8,109 bases of DNA from NCBI RefSeq assembly GCF_000966975.1, contig NZ_JZWV01000954.1:1-8109 (forward strand). Reading direction: 5' to 3'. The position numbers were made by a program, and so were the translations under genes. Under the pieces are notes generated by a model that saw nothing but the letters and a program-made list of their open reading frames with translations, was not told the origin of the DNA and did no database searches. Below, piece after piece: positions 1-6,278 of this stretch; the first letter of the stretch is position 1; every line of letters starts with the position of its first letter. The stretch is from Streptomyces katrae. GTDB taxonomy: Bacteria; Actinomycetota; Actinomycetes; Streptomycetales; Streptomycetaceae.

Positions 1-83
1 GGGCTTGGGGGAGGCGTGGCGGGCGCCGTGGATGCCGTGCGGGACCTTCGCAACACCCCCTGGAGCGCGTGCCGGCCCCCGGC

Positions 84-981
84 TCACCTGCCGGGGGGCG
101 GGTGGGCCTCCGGCTGTGAGGGGTCCTCCCCCAGCAGTGCTCGCCCGAGGTCGACTGCCGCGTAGTGGACCTCCCGGCCGTAGCGGTGCCCGGTGACCAG
201 GCCCGCGTCGCGGAGCACCGACAGGTGCTGCGAGACCGCGGCGGGGCTGAGTCCGGTACGGGCGGCCAGCTGGGTCGTGGTGGCGGGGGAGGTCACCGCT
301 GCGAGCAGTCCCGCGCGGCTGCGCCCGAGGAGCCGGACCAGCCCGTCGCCCGGCCCGCCCGCGCACTCCCACAGGGTTCCCACCGCCCGCGCCGGATAGA
401 TCACGCAGGGCGGTACCGCGCCCCGGCCCGCGACCAGCAGGCACCGCCCGGCGAACGCGCTCGGCACCAGGGTGACCCCGCCGCCGCGCAGGTCGAGTTC
501 GCCGGGCGGGAGCTCGGCCGAGACGAGCCGGTTCCCGGTCCAGGACAGCGAGCGGTGCAGCCGGGCGAGTACCTCCCCGATGCCGTCCTCCGCCAGCTGC
601 CGGGTCCGGTACGCGATGTCCGCCTCCAGGAGGGCCCGGACCCGCGGCCAGTGGGGCCGGACGGCAGTGCGCCACCACGGCAGGACGCCACCACGGCAGG
701 ACGGCCTCCGCCGCACCCGCTCCGGCGGCGGCCAGTTCGTCCTCGATGGCGGCCAGCGGGCAGCGCGGGGGCGGCACGGCGTCCAGGTCGAGGCCGATGC
801 CGAAGCCGGGGGCGGGCGGCGGCCCGCCGGGCGTGCCGAGGGCGTGCTTGATCCAGGGCAGGTGCAGCGCGTACCGCCCCGGGTCGGCCACGGCCCGCAG
901 TCCGGCGGCGGTCTCGAACAGCGGTGAGACCGCGAACCGTACGTTCGCCAGGTCCTCGACGTCGAAGCGCACGGCGCCCAT
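84..981 (-). pseudogene. ArsR/SmtB-type winged-helix regulator (DUF5937-like), frameshifted by a 16-bp tandem duplication
   Basis: The frame opens at ATG 981 (MGAVRFDVEDLANVRF) behind a good Shine-Dalgarno stretch (GGAGGAGAGG, about 990-999). It runs about 93 codons, then meets a 16-bp tandem duplication (670-703) that throws it out of phase. The rest of the protein (LPWWRTAVRPHWPRVRALLEAD to PEAHPPPGR, stop 84-86) lies in another frame. Deleting one copy gives one continuous 293-residue protein. Its N-terminal part resembles the domain found in actinobacterial ArsR-like regulators, and its C-terminus (about 213-278) is a winged helix with recognition-helix region SPAAVSQHLSVLRDAGL (240-256). 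The gene is divergent from an MFS exporter, so it probably regulated that exporter; this is inference. As written, the shifted frame meets no stop before the window edge and would make a Pro/Arg/Gly-rich chimera without the HTH. A GTG at 716 could restart a 210-residue HTH-containing fragment. The family call is firm; the exact subfamily and ligand are unknown. Confidence 0.85.
670..703. repeat. 16-bp exact tandem duplication inside the ArsR gene
   Basis: The unit gccaccacggcaggac occurs at 671-686 and again at 687-702. The period-16 identity extends one base on each side. Sixteen is not a multiple of three, so the second copy causes the frameshift in the regulator gene. Confidence 0.95.
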
Positions 982-1075
982 GCCCGCCACCTCTCCTCCC
1001 CTCGGCCCGGCGCGATCTTTCGGCCAGGACTGAATCAATTGTCGCGCCCCGCCACAGCTGGTGATCTCACGGTCC
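982..1075. promoter_or_regulatory. Divergent promoter/operator region between ArsR gene and MFS gene
   Basis: This 94-bp gap must hold both promoters. It contains the only AT-rich patch nearby, TGAATCAATTG at 1031-1041 with the 6-bp palindrome CAATTG at 1036-1041. That is a plausible core for a winged-helix regulator operator or a promoter element. No convincing -35/-10 pair could be assigned on either strand, so the operator is inferred from position and base composition only. The ribosome binding site of the ArsR gene is at about 990-999. Confidence 0.35.
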
Positions 1076-2368
1076 ATGACGCTCTCTCACCTCCGTTCCG
1101 CACCACAGGCCCAGGCCCCGGCCCAGGCCCCGGTCCCGTCCGGCTTCGGGTTCCTGTGGGCCGCCGACACCGTCAGCCAGGCCGGGACCGCCGTGACCCT
1201 GCTGGCGCTCCCGCTGCTGGCCGTCGGGACCCTGAATGCCACCCCCTTGCAGGCCGGTCTGCTGGTGGCCTGCGAGTACCTCGCCTTCCTGCTCGTCGGG
1301 CTGCCCGCCGGGGCCTGGGTGGACCGTTCGCGCCACCGCCGGGTGATGGTCGCGGGCGATCTGGCCCGGGCGGTGCTGCTCGCCTCCGTCCCGGTCACGG
1401 CGCTGCTGGACGCGCTGACCCTGGCGCAGCTGTACGCCGTCGCCTTCGGGCTGTCGCTGTGCGCCGTGTTCTCCGACGTGGCCGCGCAGAGCGTGCTGCC
1501 CCGGCTGGTGGACGGAGAGCGGCTGATGGAGGCCAACACCCGGCTGGAGGCCACCCGCAGCCTCGTCCAGGCCGCGGGGCCGGGGCTGGGCGGCGTCCTG
1601 CTGGCGGTGGTGGCGGCGCCCGTGGCCCTGGCGTTCGACGCGTGCAGCCGGCTGGCCTCGGCGCTGCTCCTCGCCCGGGTCCGTCCCACGCCCGCCCCGC
1701 CCGCTCCGGGGCAGGGGGCCGGCGAAGGTGTGCGGGCCGGGATCGGCGCCGGGCTCCGTTTCGTCTTCCGCCACCCTCTGCTGCGGGCGGTCACCCTGGC
1801 CTCCGCCGTCTCGAACTTCTGCGGCACGGTCGGCGCGGCCGTGCTGATGGTGCTGCTCGCGGGTGAGCTGGGCCTCTCACCGTTGTGGTGCGGTCTGGTG
1901 TTCACCGCGGAGGCGGTGGGCGGGCTGCTGGGCGGGCTGCTGACCGCCCGCCTGGCGGACCGTTTCGGCACCGGCCGGACGATGTGCGCTTCCGTGCTGC
2001 TCAGCGGCCTGGCGTGGCTGGCCGCCGTACCGGCCTTCCGGGACGACTGGCGGTTCGCGGTGGCCGTGGCGCTCCAGGGCCTCGGCTGGGCGGCGTTCAT
2101 GCCGTTCAAGATCGGGGCGGTGACCCTCCGTCAGCGTCTGTGCCCGCCGGGGATGCTGGGGAGGGTCACGGCGACGGTCCGCTTCGTGGTGTGGGGCGCC
2201 ATGCCGTTGGGGGCGCTCGCCGGCGGTCTGCTCGGCGAGTGGTTCGGTGCGCGGACGGCCCTGTGGACGGGCGCGGGGGCCGAACTCCTGGCCGTGCTGC
2301 CGTTGTTGCCCCTGTGGGCCTCCCGCCCGGACCGGGCCGGGCAGGACGCCGTCCCCGCGGGCCGGTGA
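1076..2368 (+). CDS. MFS transporter, EntS/MFS_3-like (DHA3 type) drug or metabolite exporter
   Basis: The product is a 430-residue integral membrane protein with about twelve hydrophobic segments, the normal size for an MFS exporter. Cytoplasmic loop motif A is visible after the second helix (GLPAGAWVDRSRHRR, about 75-89). A second-half counterpart follows GGLLGGLL (TARLADRFGTGR). The overall pattern (FLWAADTVSQAGTAVTLLALPLLA near the N-terminus, then LRFVFRHPLLRAVTLASAVSNF in the middle) matches the EntS-like MFS_3 family of proton-driven efflux proteins. The substrate cannot be read from sequence. ATG 1076 is preferred over the in-frame GTG 1061; neither has a strong Shine-Dalgarno, so the start is uncertain by five residues. 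The N-terminal tail has an Ala/Gln/Pro run (QAQAPAQAP) encoded by a 12-bp tandem repeat. The gene is divergent from an ArsR-type regulator gene, the classic layout of a regulator with its target exporter. It ends 18 bp from the stop of the convergent oxidoreductase gene. Confidence 0.9.
   Translation: MTLSHLRSAPQAQAPAQAPVPSGFGFLWAADTVSQAGTAVTLLALPLLAVGTLNATPLQAGLLVACEYLAFLLVGLPAGAWVDRSRHRRVMVAGDLARAVLLASVPVTALLDALTLAQLYAVAFGLSLCAVFSDVAAQSVLPRLVDGERLMEANTRLEATRSLVQAAGPGLGGVLLAVVAAPVALAFDACSRLASALLLARVRPTPAPPAPGQGAGEGVRAGIGAGLRFVFRHPLLRAVTLASAVSNFCGTVGAAVLMVLLAGELGLSPLWCGLVFTAEAVGGLLGGLLTARLADRFGTGRTMCASVLLSGLAWLAAVPAFRDDWRFAVAVALQGLGWAAFMPFKIGAVTLRQRLCPPGMLGRVTATVRFVVWGAMPLGALAGGLLGEWFGARTALWTGAGAELLAVLPLLPLWASRPDRAGQDAVPAGR
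1108..1133. repeat. 12-bp in-frame tandem duplication in the MFS N-terminus
   Basis: Period 12 holds without mismatch over 26 bp, with unit gcccaggccccg. It adds four residues (an extra QAPA-type unit) to the cytoplasmic N-terminal tail and keeps the frame. Confidence 0.85.
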
Positions 2369-2371
2369 CCC

Positions 2372-2386
2372 GCCCCGGCCCGGGGC
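2372..2386. terminator. Palindrome between convergent stop codons, possible bidirectional terminator
   Basis: GCCCCGG-C-CCGGGGC is a perfect 15-bp palindrome. It fills the gap between the MFS stop (2366-2368) and the oxidoreductase stop (2387-2389). Its position between convergent genes fits a two-way GC-rich terminator of the actinobacterial type without a T-tract. With such a tight centre the usable stem is only about six base pairs. Confidence 0.5.
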
Positions 2387-3337
2387 TCAGAGCTCGATGA
2401 CGATCTTTCCGGCGGTGTGGCCGGCCTGGCTGAGGGTGAAGGCCTCGGCGAGCCGGGAGAGCGGGAAGGTCTCGGCGACCGTGACCGTCAGCCGGCCCTC
2501 GTCGGCGAGCCGGGCCAGCGCCGCGAGGTCCTCGCCGAGGGGACGGACCCACATCCACTGGCCGCCCGCCCCCAGCACCGTGTGGTCGGCGATGGAGGCG
2601 TGCCGGCCGCCGTCGGCGAGCACGGCCGTGGTGACGTCCAGGACTCCCCCGACGAAGTCCGCGACCACGGTCACGCCCTCGGGGGCCAGGGCGCGGACCC
2701 GCTCGGTGAGCCCGTCCCCGTAGGCGACGGGTTCGCAGCCCAGGTCCCGCAGCCGGTCGTGGTTGCGGGGCGAGGCGGTGCCGATGACACGGGCGCCGAG
2801 GGTGCGGGCGATCTGGACGCCGAGCGAGCCGACCCCGCCCGCCGCGCCGTGGACGAGGACGGTGTCGCCCTCGCCGGTGCCGAGCCGGGTCAGCAGCTGG
2901 TAGGCGGTGAGACCGGCCAGCGGCAGGCCGGCCGCCTGCCGCCAGTCGAGCGAGGCGGGCTTGCGCGCGAGGGCCCGTACGGGAACGGAGACGAACTCGG
3001 CGAACGTGCCGCCGTGCACGTAGTCCTTGCGGGCGTAGGCGATCACCTCGTCGCCCGCCGCGAACTCGGGGACGTCGATGCCGACCCGCTCGACGGTCCC
3101 GGACACGTCCCAGCCGGGGACCACCGGGTACACGACGTCCATGAGGCCGTCGAGCCCGCCCGCCATGATCTTCCAGTCGACCGGGTTGACCGCCGCGCAC
3201 CGCACGCGCACGAGGACCTCGCCGGGGGCGACCTTGGGGACCGGCAGCCTGGTCTCGGCCAGCACCTCCGGCCCGCCGTAGGTCTCGTACGCCATGGCCC
3301 GCATGGTGGGCGGGCCGTCCTGGGGTTGCTGCGACAT
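2387..3337 (-). CDS. NADP-dependent quinone oxidoreductase-like MDR protein (zeta-crystallin family)
   Basis: The product is a 316-residue soluble enzyme of the medium-chain dehydrogenase/reductase superfamily, typical length for the zinc-free quinone-reductase branch. The N-terminal GroES-like domain begins YETYGGPEVL (17-26) and continues through CAAVNPVDWKIMAGG (48-61) and VVPGWDVSGTVERVG (72-86). The Rossmann nucleotide-binding segment is VHGAAGGVGSLGVQIA (162-177). I see no cluster of structural zinc cysteines and no typical catalytic zinc ligands, so it should transfer hydride from NAD(P)H to a quinone or enone-type substrate; the substrate is unknown. ATG 3337 has a GAGAGGG ribosome binding site about 8 bp upstream. 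An internal ATG at 3304 (MRAMAYETYGG) is an alternative start used by many relatives. The RNA ligase gene lies 47 bp upstream on the same strand, so they may share a transcript, but no functional link is evident. Confidence 0.9.
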   Translation of the reverse strand: MSQQPQDGPPTMRAMAYETYGGPEVLAETRLPVPKVAPGEVLVRVRCAAVNPVDWKIMAGGLDGLMDVVYPVVPGWDVSGTVERVGIDVPEFAAGDEVIAYARKDYVHGGTFAEFVSVPVRALARKPASLDWRQAAGLPLAGLTAYQLLTRLGTGEGDTVLVHGAAGGVGSLGVQIARTLGARVIGTASPRNHDRLRDLGCEPVAYGDGLTERVRALAPEGVTVVADFVGGVLDVTTAVLADGGRHASIADHTVLGAGGQWMWVRPLGEDLAALARLADEGRLTVTVAETFPLSRLAEAFTLSQAGHTAGKIVIEL

Positions 3338-3384
3338 GGGTGTGCCCTCTCGGTGACCGGCGGAACCACCCCTTCCCCATCCCA

Positions 3385-4536
3385 TCACGAACCGCCCGGC
3401 GCAACGCGGGCGCAACGCGGGCGGCGGCGCGGCCGGCTCGGCATCCGGCTCACTCGTACTCGGTCGTACTCGGTGCCGCCCTTGCGCGTCAGGTAGGCCG
3501 GGCTGACCGCCTTGGCTATGGCGCGCCCGCCGACCACCGGGCTGTACCGCTCGGCGGCCGGCCTGATGACCACGCCCTCGCGCAGGTGCAGGCCCCGCCC
3601 GGAGACGGTCTCCCGGCCACTGGCCAGCTCCAGCACGGTCTCCAGGGCGTACGGGCCCTCGTAGAGCCGGGGCACCAGGGGCAGTTCGCCGTCCTCCAGC
3701 ACCTGCGCCGGGTCCAGCCAGCGCACCTGCCCGTCGACCTCGGCGCAGACGTCGAAGACGGCGAATCCGGGCGGGGCGTCGGCGGCCCTGGCCTGCGCCC
3801 CGTACGGCAGGTCCTGCACCCCGGCGCCGTAGACCTCGCCGAAGACGCCGACGCGGCTCGCGCCGAGCCGCTCGGCGATCCGGGCGGCCGCCCGCTCCAC
3901 GCCGTGGCCCCGGACGGCCCGCCAGTAGACGTTGCGCTCCTCCTCCTTGAGCGCCAGGCCGCGCGCGCCGAAGCCCTTCGAGGAGACGAGGACCCGGCCC
4001 TCCTCCGCCAGGTAGGTGACCAGGCAGGCCGTACCGTGGAGCTTCTCCGTGAGGACCACGGGCTCCCCGGGCTCGAAGATCTGCGGGTAGCGCTGGAGGT
4101 TCTCGATGTCCACCCAGGGCAGCAGCCCGGGGGCCGCCTCGACCTCGCCGTTCATCGTGGTCGGGACCGGTGGGGACCATTTGACGATGCCCAGGGCCTC
4201 CGCGAAGTCGGTGCCCTCCTTGGCGGCCAGGGCCAGGTCGAGGCCGTCGAGCGCACGGGGCCGGCACACCAGCCCCTGGGAGAGCTCCCCGCGCAGCCGG
4301 ACGGCTTTGACCCGGTCGTGGGAGCTTCCGGCGAGACGGCCGGTCAGGCCGAGCTCCTCGATGAGGGCGGCGGGCAGCACGGCCTGCTCGGGGATGTAGA
4401 GGGCCAGGTCTCCGGTCCGGTAGGCGCCCTTGGCGACGACGGCCCGGTAGAGGCCCACCTGGGCCAGCTCCAGGGCGTCGGCGTTCGGATGCGCGTGGAC
4501 GGTGAGTTCCTCGATGGTGACGCGCAGGGTGGACAT
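3385..4536 (-). CDS. RNA ligase, DraRnl/Rnl5-like (DRB0094 family), with an aberrant C-terminal extension
   Basis: The 383-residue product is a covalent nucleotidyltransferase. The family joins 3'-OH and 5'-phosphate RNA ends, and Deinococcus DraRnl, the founding Rnl5 enzyme, seals nicks in duplexes. An N-terminal OB-like module (about 1-120, opening MSTLRVTIEELTVHAHPNAD) precedes the NTase domain. All expected motifs are present: motif I EKLHGT with the adenylated lysine K165, motif Ia SSKGFG (185-190), motif III VGVFGEVYG (229-237), motif IIIa FAVFDVCAEVDG (258-269), motif IV EGVVIRP (320-326) and motif V AKAVSPAYL (341-349). ATG 4536 is supported by AGAGGAG about 6 bp upstream. After GGTEY (353-357) a 10-bp tandem duplication shifts the frame. 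Removing it gives GGTEYE and a TGA at 3450-3452, so residues 358-383, rich in Arg, are probably new. The catalytic core is untouched and the enzyme should be active. It is divergent from the SDR gene and lies upstream of the oxidoreductase. Its physiological RNA target is unknown. Confidence 0.92.
   Translation of the reverse strand: MSTLRVTIEELTVHAHPNADALELAQVGLYRAVVAKGAYRTGDLALYIPEQAVLPAALIEELGLTGRLAGSSHDRVKAVRLRGELSQGLVCRPRALDGLDLALAAKEGTDFAEALGIVKWSPPVPTTMNGEVEAAPGLLPWVDIENLQRYPQIFEPGEPVVLTEKLHGTACLVTYLAEEGRVLVSSKGFGARGLALKEEERNVYWRAVRGHGVERAAARIAERLGASRVGVFGEVYGAGVQDLPYGAQARAADAPPGFAVFDVCAEVDGQVRWLDPAQVLEDGELPLVPRLYEGPYALETVLELASGRETVSGRGLHLREGVVIRPAAERYSPVVGGRAIAKAVSPAYLTRKGGTEYDRVRVSRMPSRPRRRPRCARVAPGGS
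3398..3423. repeat. 11-bp exact tandem duplication at the 3' end of the RNA ligase frame
   Basis: Period 11 holds over 26 bp (unit gcaacgcgggc at 3401-3411 and 3412-3422). The ends share GGCG, a 4-bp microhomology. It lies in the C-terminal extension of the ligase as annotated. It would lie in the intergenic gap if the ligase's likely original stop at 3450-3452 were restored. Confidence 0.9.
3454..3474. repeat. 10-bp exact tandem duplication overriding the ligase stop
   Basis: The unit tcgtactcgg is at 3454-3463 and 3464-3473, and one more base matches. In the ligase reading direction it turns GAG-TAC-GAG-TGA into GAG-TAC-GAC-CGA and so on. The TGA at 3450-3452 is thereby put out of frame. 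Confidence 0.93.
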
Positions 4537-4671
4537 GGCGGCTCCTCTGGTCGGGTTCGGCGTGCCGGACCACTGTCGGGGCCGGTATTTCCGCTGGTCC
4601 AGCGGAAATCGGGGTGTTAGCCTGCGCCGCGCCCGGCTACCGGACGCGTACCGGAACGTCTTGGAGGAGCC
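4537..4671. promoter_or_regulatory. Divergent promoter region between the RNA ligase and SDR genes
   Basis: This 135-bp gap carries ribosome binding sites at both ends: AGAGGAG for the ligase at 4542-4548 (minus strand) and GGAGGAG just before ATG 4672. A possible -10 for the SDR is TAGCCT at 4618-4623 (matches TANNNT), but no good -35 sits at the right distance. The 23-bp palindrome at 4587-4609 lies just upstream of that -10. Confidence 0.55.
4587..4609. promoter_or_regulatory. 23-bp perfect palindrome, candidate operator
   Basis: ATTTCCGCTGG at 4587-4597 is followed by one central T and then its exact reverse complement CCAGCGGAAAT at 4599-4609. It lies midway between divergent starts and immediately upstream of a possible -10 element. 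That is where a dimeric repressor could control the ligase, the SDR, or both. The uninterrupted 11-bp arms and relatively AT-rich ends are unlike the GC-only terminator palindromes elsewhere in the window. The cognate regulator is not in the window. A transcribed hairpin is the alternative. Confidence 0.65.
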
Positions 4672-5435
4672 ATGGAACCCAGACCCGTCACCGTCGTCAC
4701 CGGGGGCAGCCGGGGGATCGGCGCGGCGACCTGTGTCCGGCTCGCCGCCGAGGGCCACGACCTGGTGCTGGGCTACGCGCGCGACGAGGAGGCCGCCGCG
4801 TCCGTGGCGGAGCGGGTGCGGGCGGCGGGAGCGCGGTGCCTGACGGTGCGGGGCGATGCCTGACGGTGCGGGGCGACACCTCGCGGGAGGACGAGGTCGA
4901 GCGGCTCTTCGACGTGGCCGGGGCCGAACTGGGCCCGGTCACCGGGCTGGTGAACAACGCCGGGGTGACCGGGCCGCTGGGCCGGCTCGTGGATGCCCGG
5001 ACCGAGGACCTGCGGCGGGTGGTGGAGGTGAACCTGCTCGGCTACCTGCTCTGCTGCCGCCGGGCAGCCCGGGACATGGCGGCGGCCGGTGGCGGGGCCA
5101 TCGTGAACGTCTCCTCCGCGGCCGCGACCCTGGGCAGCCCCGGGGAGTACGTGCACTACGCGGCGACCAAGGCGGGCGTCGACGCCCTGACCGTGGGGCT
5201 GTCCAAGGAGCTGGGGCCGGACCGCATCCGGGTCAACGCCGTGGCGCCGGGTGTCATCGAGACCGACATGCACGCCACGATGGGCGACCCGGACCGCCCG
5301 GCCCGCACGGCCGGCGCGACCCCGCTGGGGCGGCCGGGACAGCCCTCGGAGATCGCCGGAGCCATCGCGTGGCTGCTGTCGCGGGACGCCTCGTTCACGA
5401 CGGGCGCGGTGCTCCGGGTCTCCGGCGGCCGCTGA
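4672..5435 (+). pseudogene. SDR-family oxidoreductase (FabG-like), frameshifted by a 20-bp tandem duplication
   Basis: ATG 4672 follows a strong GGAGGAG. The first frame encodes the NADP-binding start VTVVTGGSRGIGAAT (6-20) and runs to RGDA, then stops at TGA 4861-4863 after 63 residues. The remainder lies in another frame: GDTSREDEVERLF, NNAG (88-91 of the repaired protein), N114, S142, and the catalytic pair Y156/K160 in YAATK, ending at 5435 with VSGGR. Deleting one copy of the 20-bp repeat (4837-4876) restores a single 247-residue protein, the usual FabG/SDR length with every catalytic element intact. The repaired enzyme would be an NAD(P)H-dependent ketone or alcohol oxidoreductase; the substrate is unknown. 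A GTG at 4866 could restart translation of the second part, but that fragment lacks the dinucleotide-binding glycine motif. No other lesion is seen, so the disruption is recent, reversible or artefactual. Confidence 0.88.
4837..4876. repeat. 20-bp exact tandem duplication inside the SDR gene
   Basis: The unit tgcctgacggtgcggggcga is at 4837-4856 and repeated at 4857-4876. There is no extra matching base on either side. Twenty bases shift the frame by two and create the premature TGA at 4861-4863. Confidence 0.96.
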
Positions 5436-5440
5436 CCCCC

Positions 5441-5458
5441 GGGACGGGCGCCCGTCCC
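5441..5458. terminator. 18-bp perfect palindrome between convergent genes, likely bidirectional terminator
   Basis: GGGACGGGC at 5441-5449 is followed directly by its reverse complement GCCCGTCCC at 5450-5458. It starts 5 bp after the SDR stop and lies 25 bp from the stop of the opposing peptidoglycan-binding gene. A stem of about seven GC-rich pairs with a small loop is expected. There is no T-tract, as is common in high-GC actinomycetes. Confidence 0.6.
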
Positions 5459-5483
5459 CGCCCCGGCCCGGCCGGCTCCGGGA

Positions 5484-6215
5484 TCAGCCGAAGGCGGCGC
5501 GGGTCGCCGGGCCGTAGACGCCGTTCGGGTCGCCCTTGATGTCGCGGTCGTGCTGGAGCTGGGAGACCCCGCGCTTGGTCTGGCCGTCGTAGACCCCGGT
5601 GATCCGGACGTACGTGAACCCCTGCGCGTAGAGCCGCTCCTGGAGCTCCCTGACCTCGGGCCCCCGGTCGCCCGGGCGCAGGGTCCCGGAGTCGCCGGGC
5701 GGCTGCTTCTCCGGTTTGCCCGATGCGCTGGTGGAGGGGCTCGCCGAAGGCTTCGCGGAAGCGGACGCGGACGGGCTGTGCGTGGGGGCCGAGGGTTTGG
5801 CGGTGGCGGCCCGGCTGCGCACCTCGGGGTCCCCGGCGCCGGGGCTGCGGGCGGGCAGCTGCGGCAGGTCCAGGTCCGGGCGGACCGCCGCCCTGGTGGT
5901 CTCCGCTTCGGGCCCGCCCATCAGGAACACCAGCGTGCCCGCTCCGGCGGCGAGCACCACCAGCGCGAGGACGGCCAGGGGCAGCCGGCTCCCCCGCCGC
6001 TCGGGCGCGTGGCGCCGCGGCGCGGCCGCCACCGGGCCGGCGGGGGTCGCGGCCGGGACACGCGGCAGGGGCTGCGTCGACTCCTCGGGCGCTTCCGGGA
6101 GCGTCGGCCAGGCGGGGTACGCCGAGCCGGACGGGCCCTCGGAGGCGGAGACGTAGGGGCGGACGAACAGGTGGTCTTCGGGCTCGGGCCCGCTCTCGTG
6201 GATGTGTGGGGACAC
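5484..6215 (-). CDS. Membrane-anchored peptidoglycan-binding-like (PG_binding_1) protein
   Basis: The 243-residue product has four regions. First is a Pro/Glu-rich cytoplasmic N-terminus (1-75, MSPHIHESGPEPEDHLFVRP). Next comes one transmembrane helix (about 77-99, LPLAVLALVVLAAGAGTLVF) preceded by Arg residues, which implies an N-in, C-out orientation. An extracytoplasmic linker rich in Ser, Pro, Ala and Lys follows (about 105-176, KPSAPTHSPSASASAKPSA). The C-terminus (179-243) is a PG_binding_1 repeat (LRPGDRGPEVRELQERLYAQGF, then GVYDGQTKRGVSQLQ and GVYGPATRAAFG). It probably tethers the membrane to the cell wall or senses wall structure; no catalytic domain is attached. GTG 6215 is chosen because GGGAGA lies 5 bp upstream. 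An upstream GTG at 6260 adds 15 residues but lies inside the hairpin at 6236-6268. The gene converges on the SDR and is preceded by the MFS gene on the same strand across 169 bp with two hairpins, so it is probably transcribed on its own. Confidence 0.85.
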   Translation of the reverse strand: MSPHIHESGPEPEDHLFVRPYVSASEGPSGSAYPAWPTLPEAPEESTQPLPRVPAATPAGPVAAAPRRHAPERRGSRLPLAVLALVVLAAGAGTLVFLMGGPEAETTRAAVRPDLDLPQLPARSPGAGDPEVRSRAATAKPSAPTHSPSASASAKPSASPSTSASGKPEKQPPGDSGTLRPGDRGPEVRELQERLYAQGFTYVRITGVYDGQTKRGVSQLQHDRDIKGDPNGVYGPATRAAFG

Positions 6216-6235
6216 GGTTGTCTCCCGGCACGGTC

Positions 6236-6268
6236 GGGGGCCGGTGCGGCGGTGCGGCACCGGCCCCC
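6236..6268 (-). terminator. 12-bp-stem hairpin upstream of the peptidoglycan-binding gene
   Basis: GGGGGCCGGTGC (6236-6247) and GCACCGGCCCCC (6257-6268) are perfect inverted repeats with a 9-nt loop. The hairpin could end transcription from the upstream MFS gene. Because it stops only about 20 bp before GTG 6215, it could instead act as a leader structure for the peptidoglycan-binding gene. The loop contains part of an 8-bp tandem duplication (6242-6258). Confidence 0.5.
6242..6258. repeat. 8-bp tandem duplication at the centre of a hairpin
   Basis: The unit cggtgcgg occurs at 6242-6249 and 6250-6257, and one more base matches. Removing one copy would shrink the loop from 9 nt to 1 nt, leaving a near-perfect 25-bp palindrome. 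Confidence 0.75.
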
Positions 6269-6278
6269 ACCCGCCGGT

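Noticed and set aside
1..83. Leftmost stretch beyond the ArsR stop
   Set aside because: No start, stop, hairpin or domain that I can support. The shifted ArsR frame stays open through it, but this is a consequence of high GC.
1917..1942. 12-bp tandem repeat encoding GGLLGGLL in the first MFS protein
   Set aside because: Period 12 is real, but Gly/Leu repeats of this kind are normal at this point of MFS_3 helices, so it is weak evidence for a recent duplication.
1087..2109. Minus-strand open frame of 340 codons opposite the first MFS gene
   Set aside because: Low-complexity Ser/Arg/Ala/Pro composition and no recognisable domain; the plus strand encodes a clear 12-helix transporter.
3338..4573. 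Continuous minus-strand frame upstream of the oxidoreductase giving a 728-residue fusion
   Set aside because: The upstream part is Arg/Gly/Pro-rich nonsense overlapping the RNA ligase in another frame. The oxidoreductase has its own ATG and ribosome binding site at 3337.
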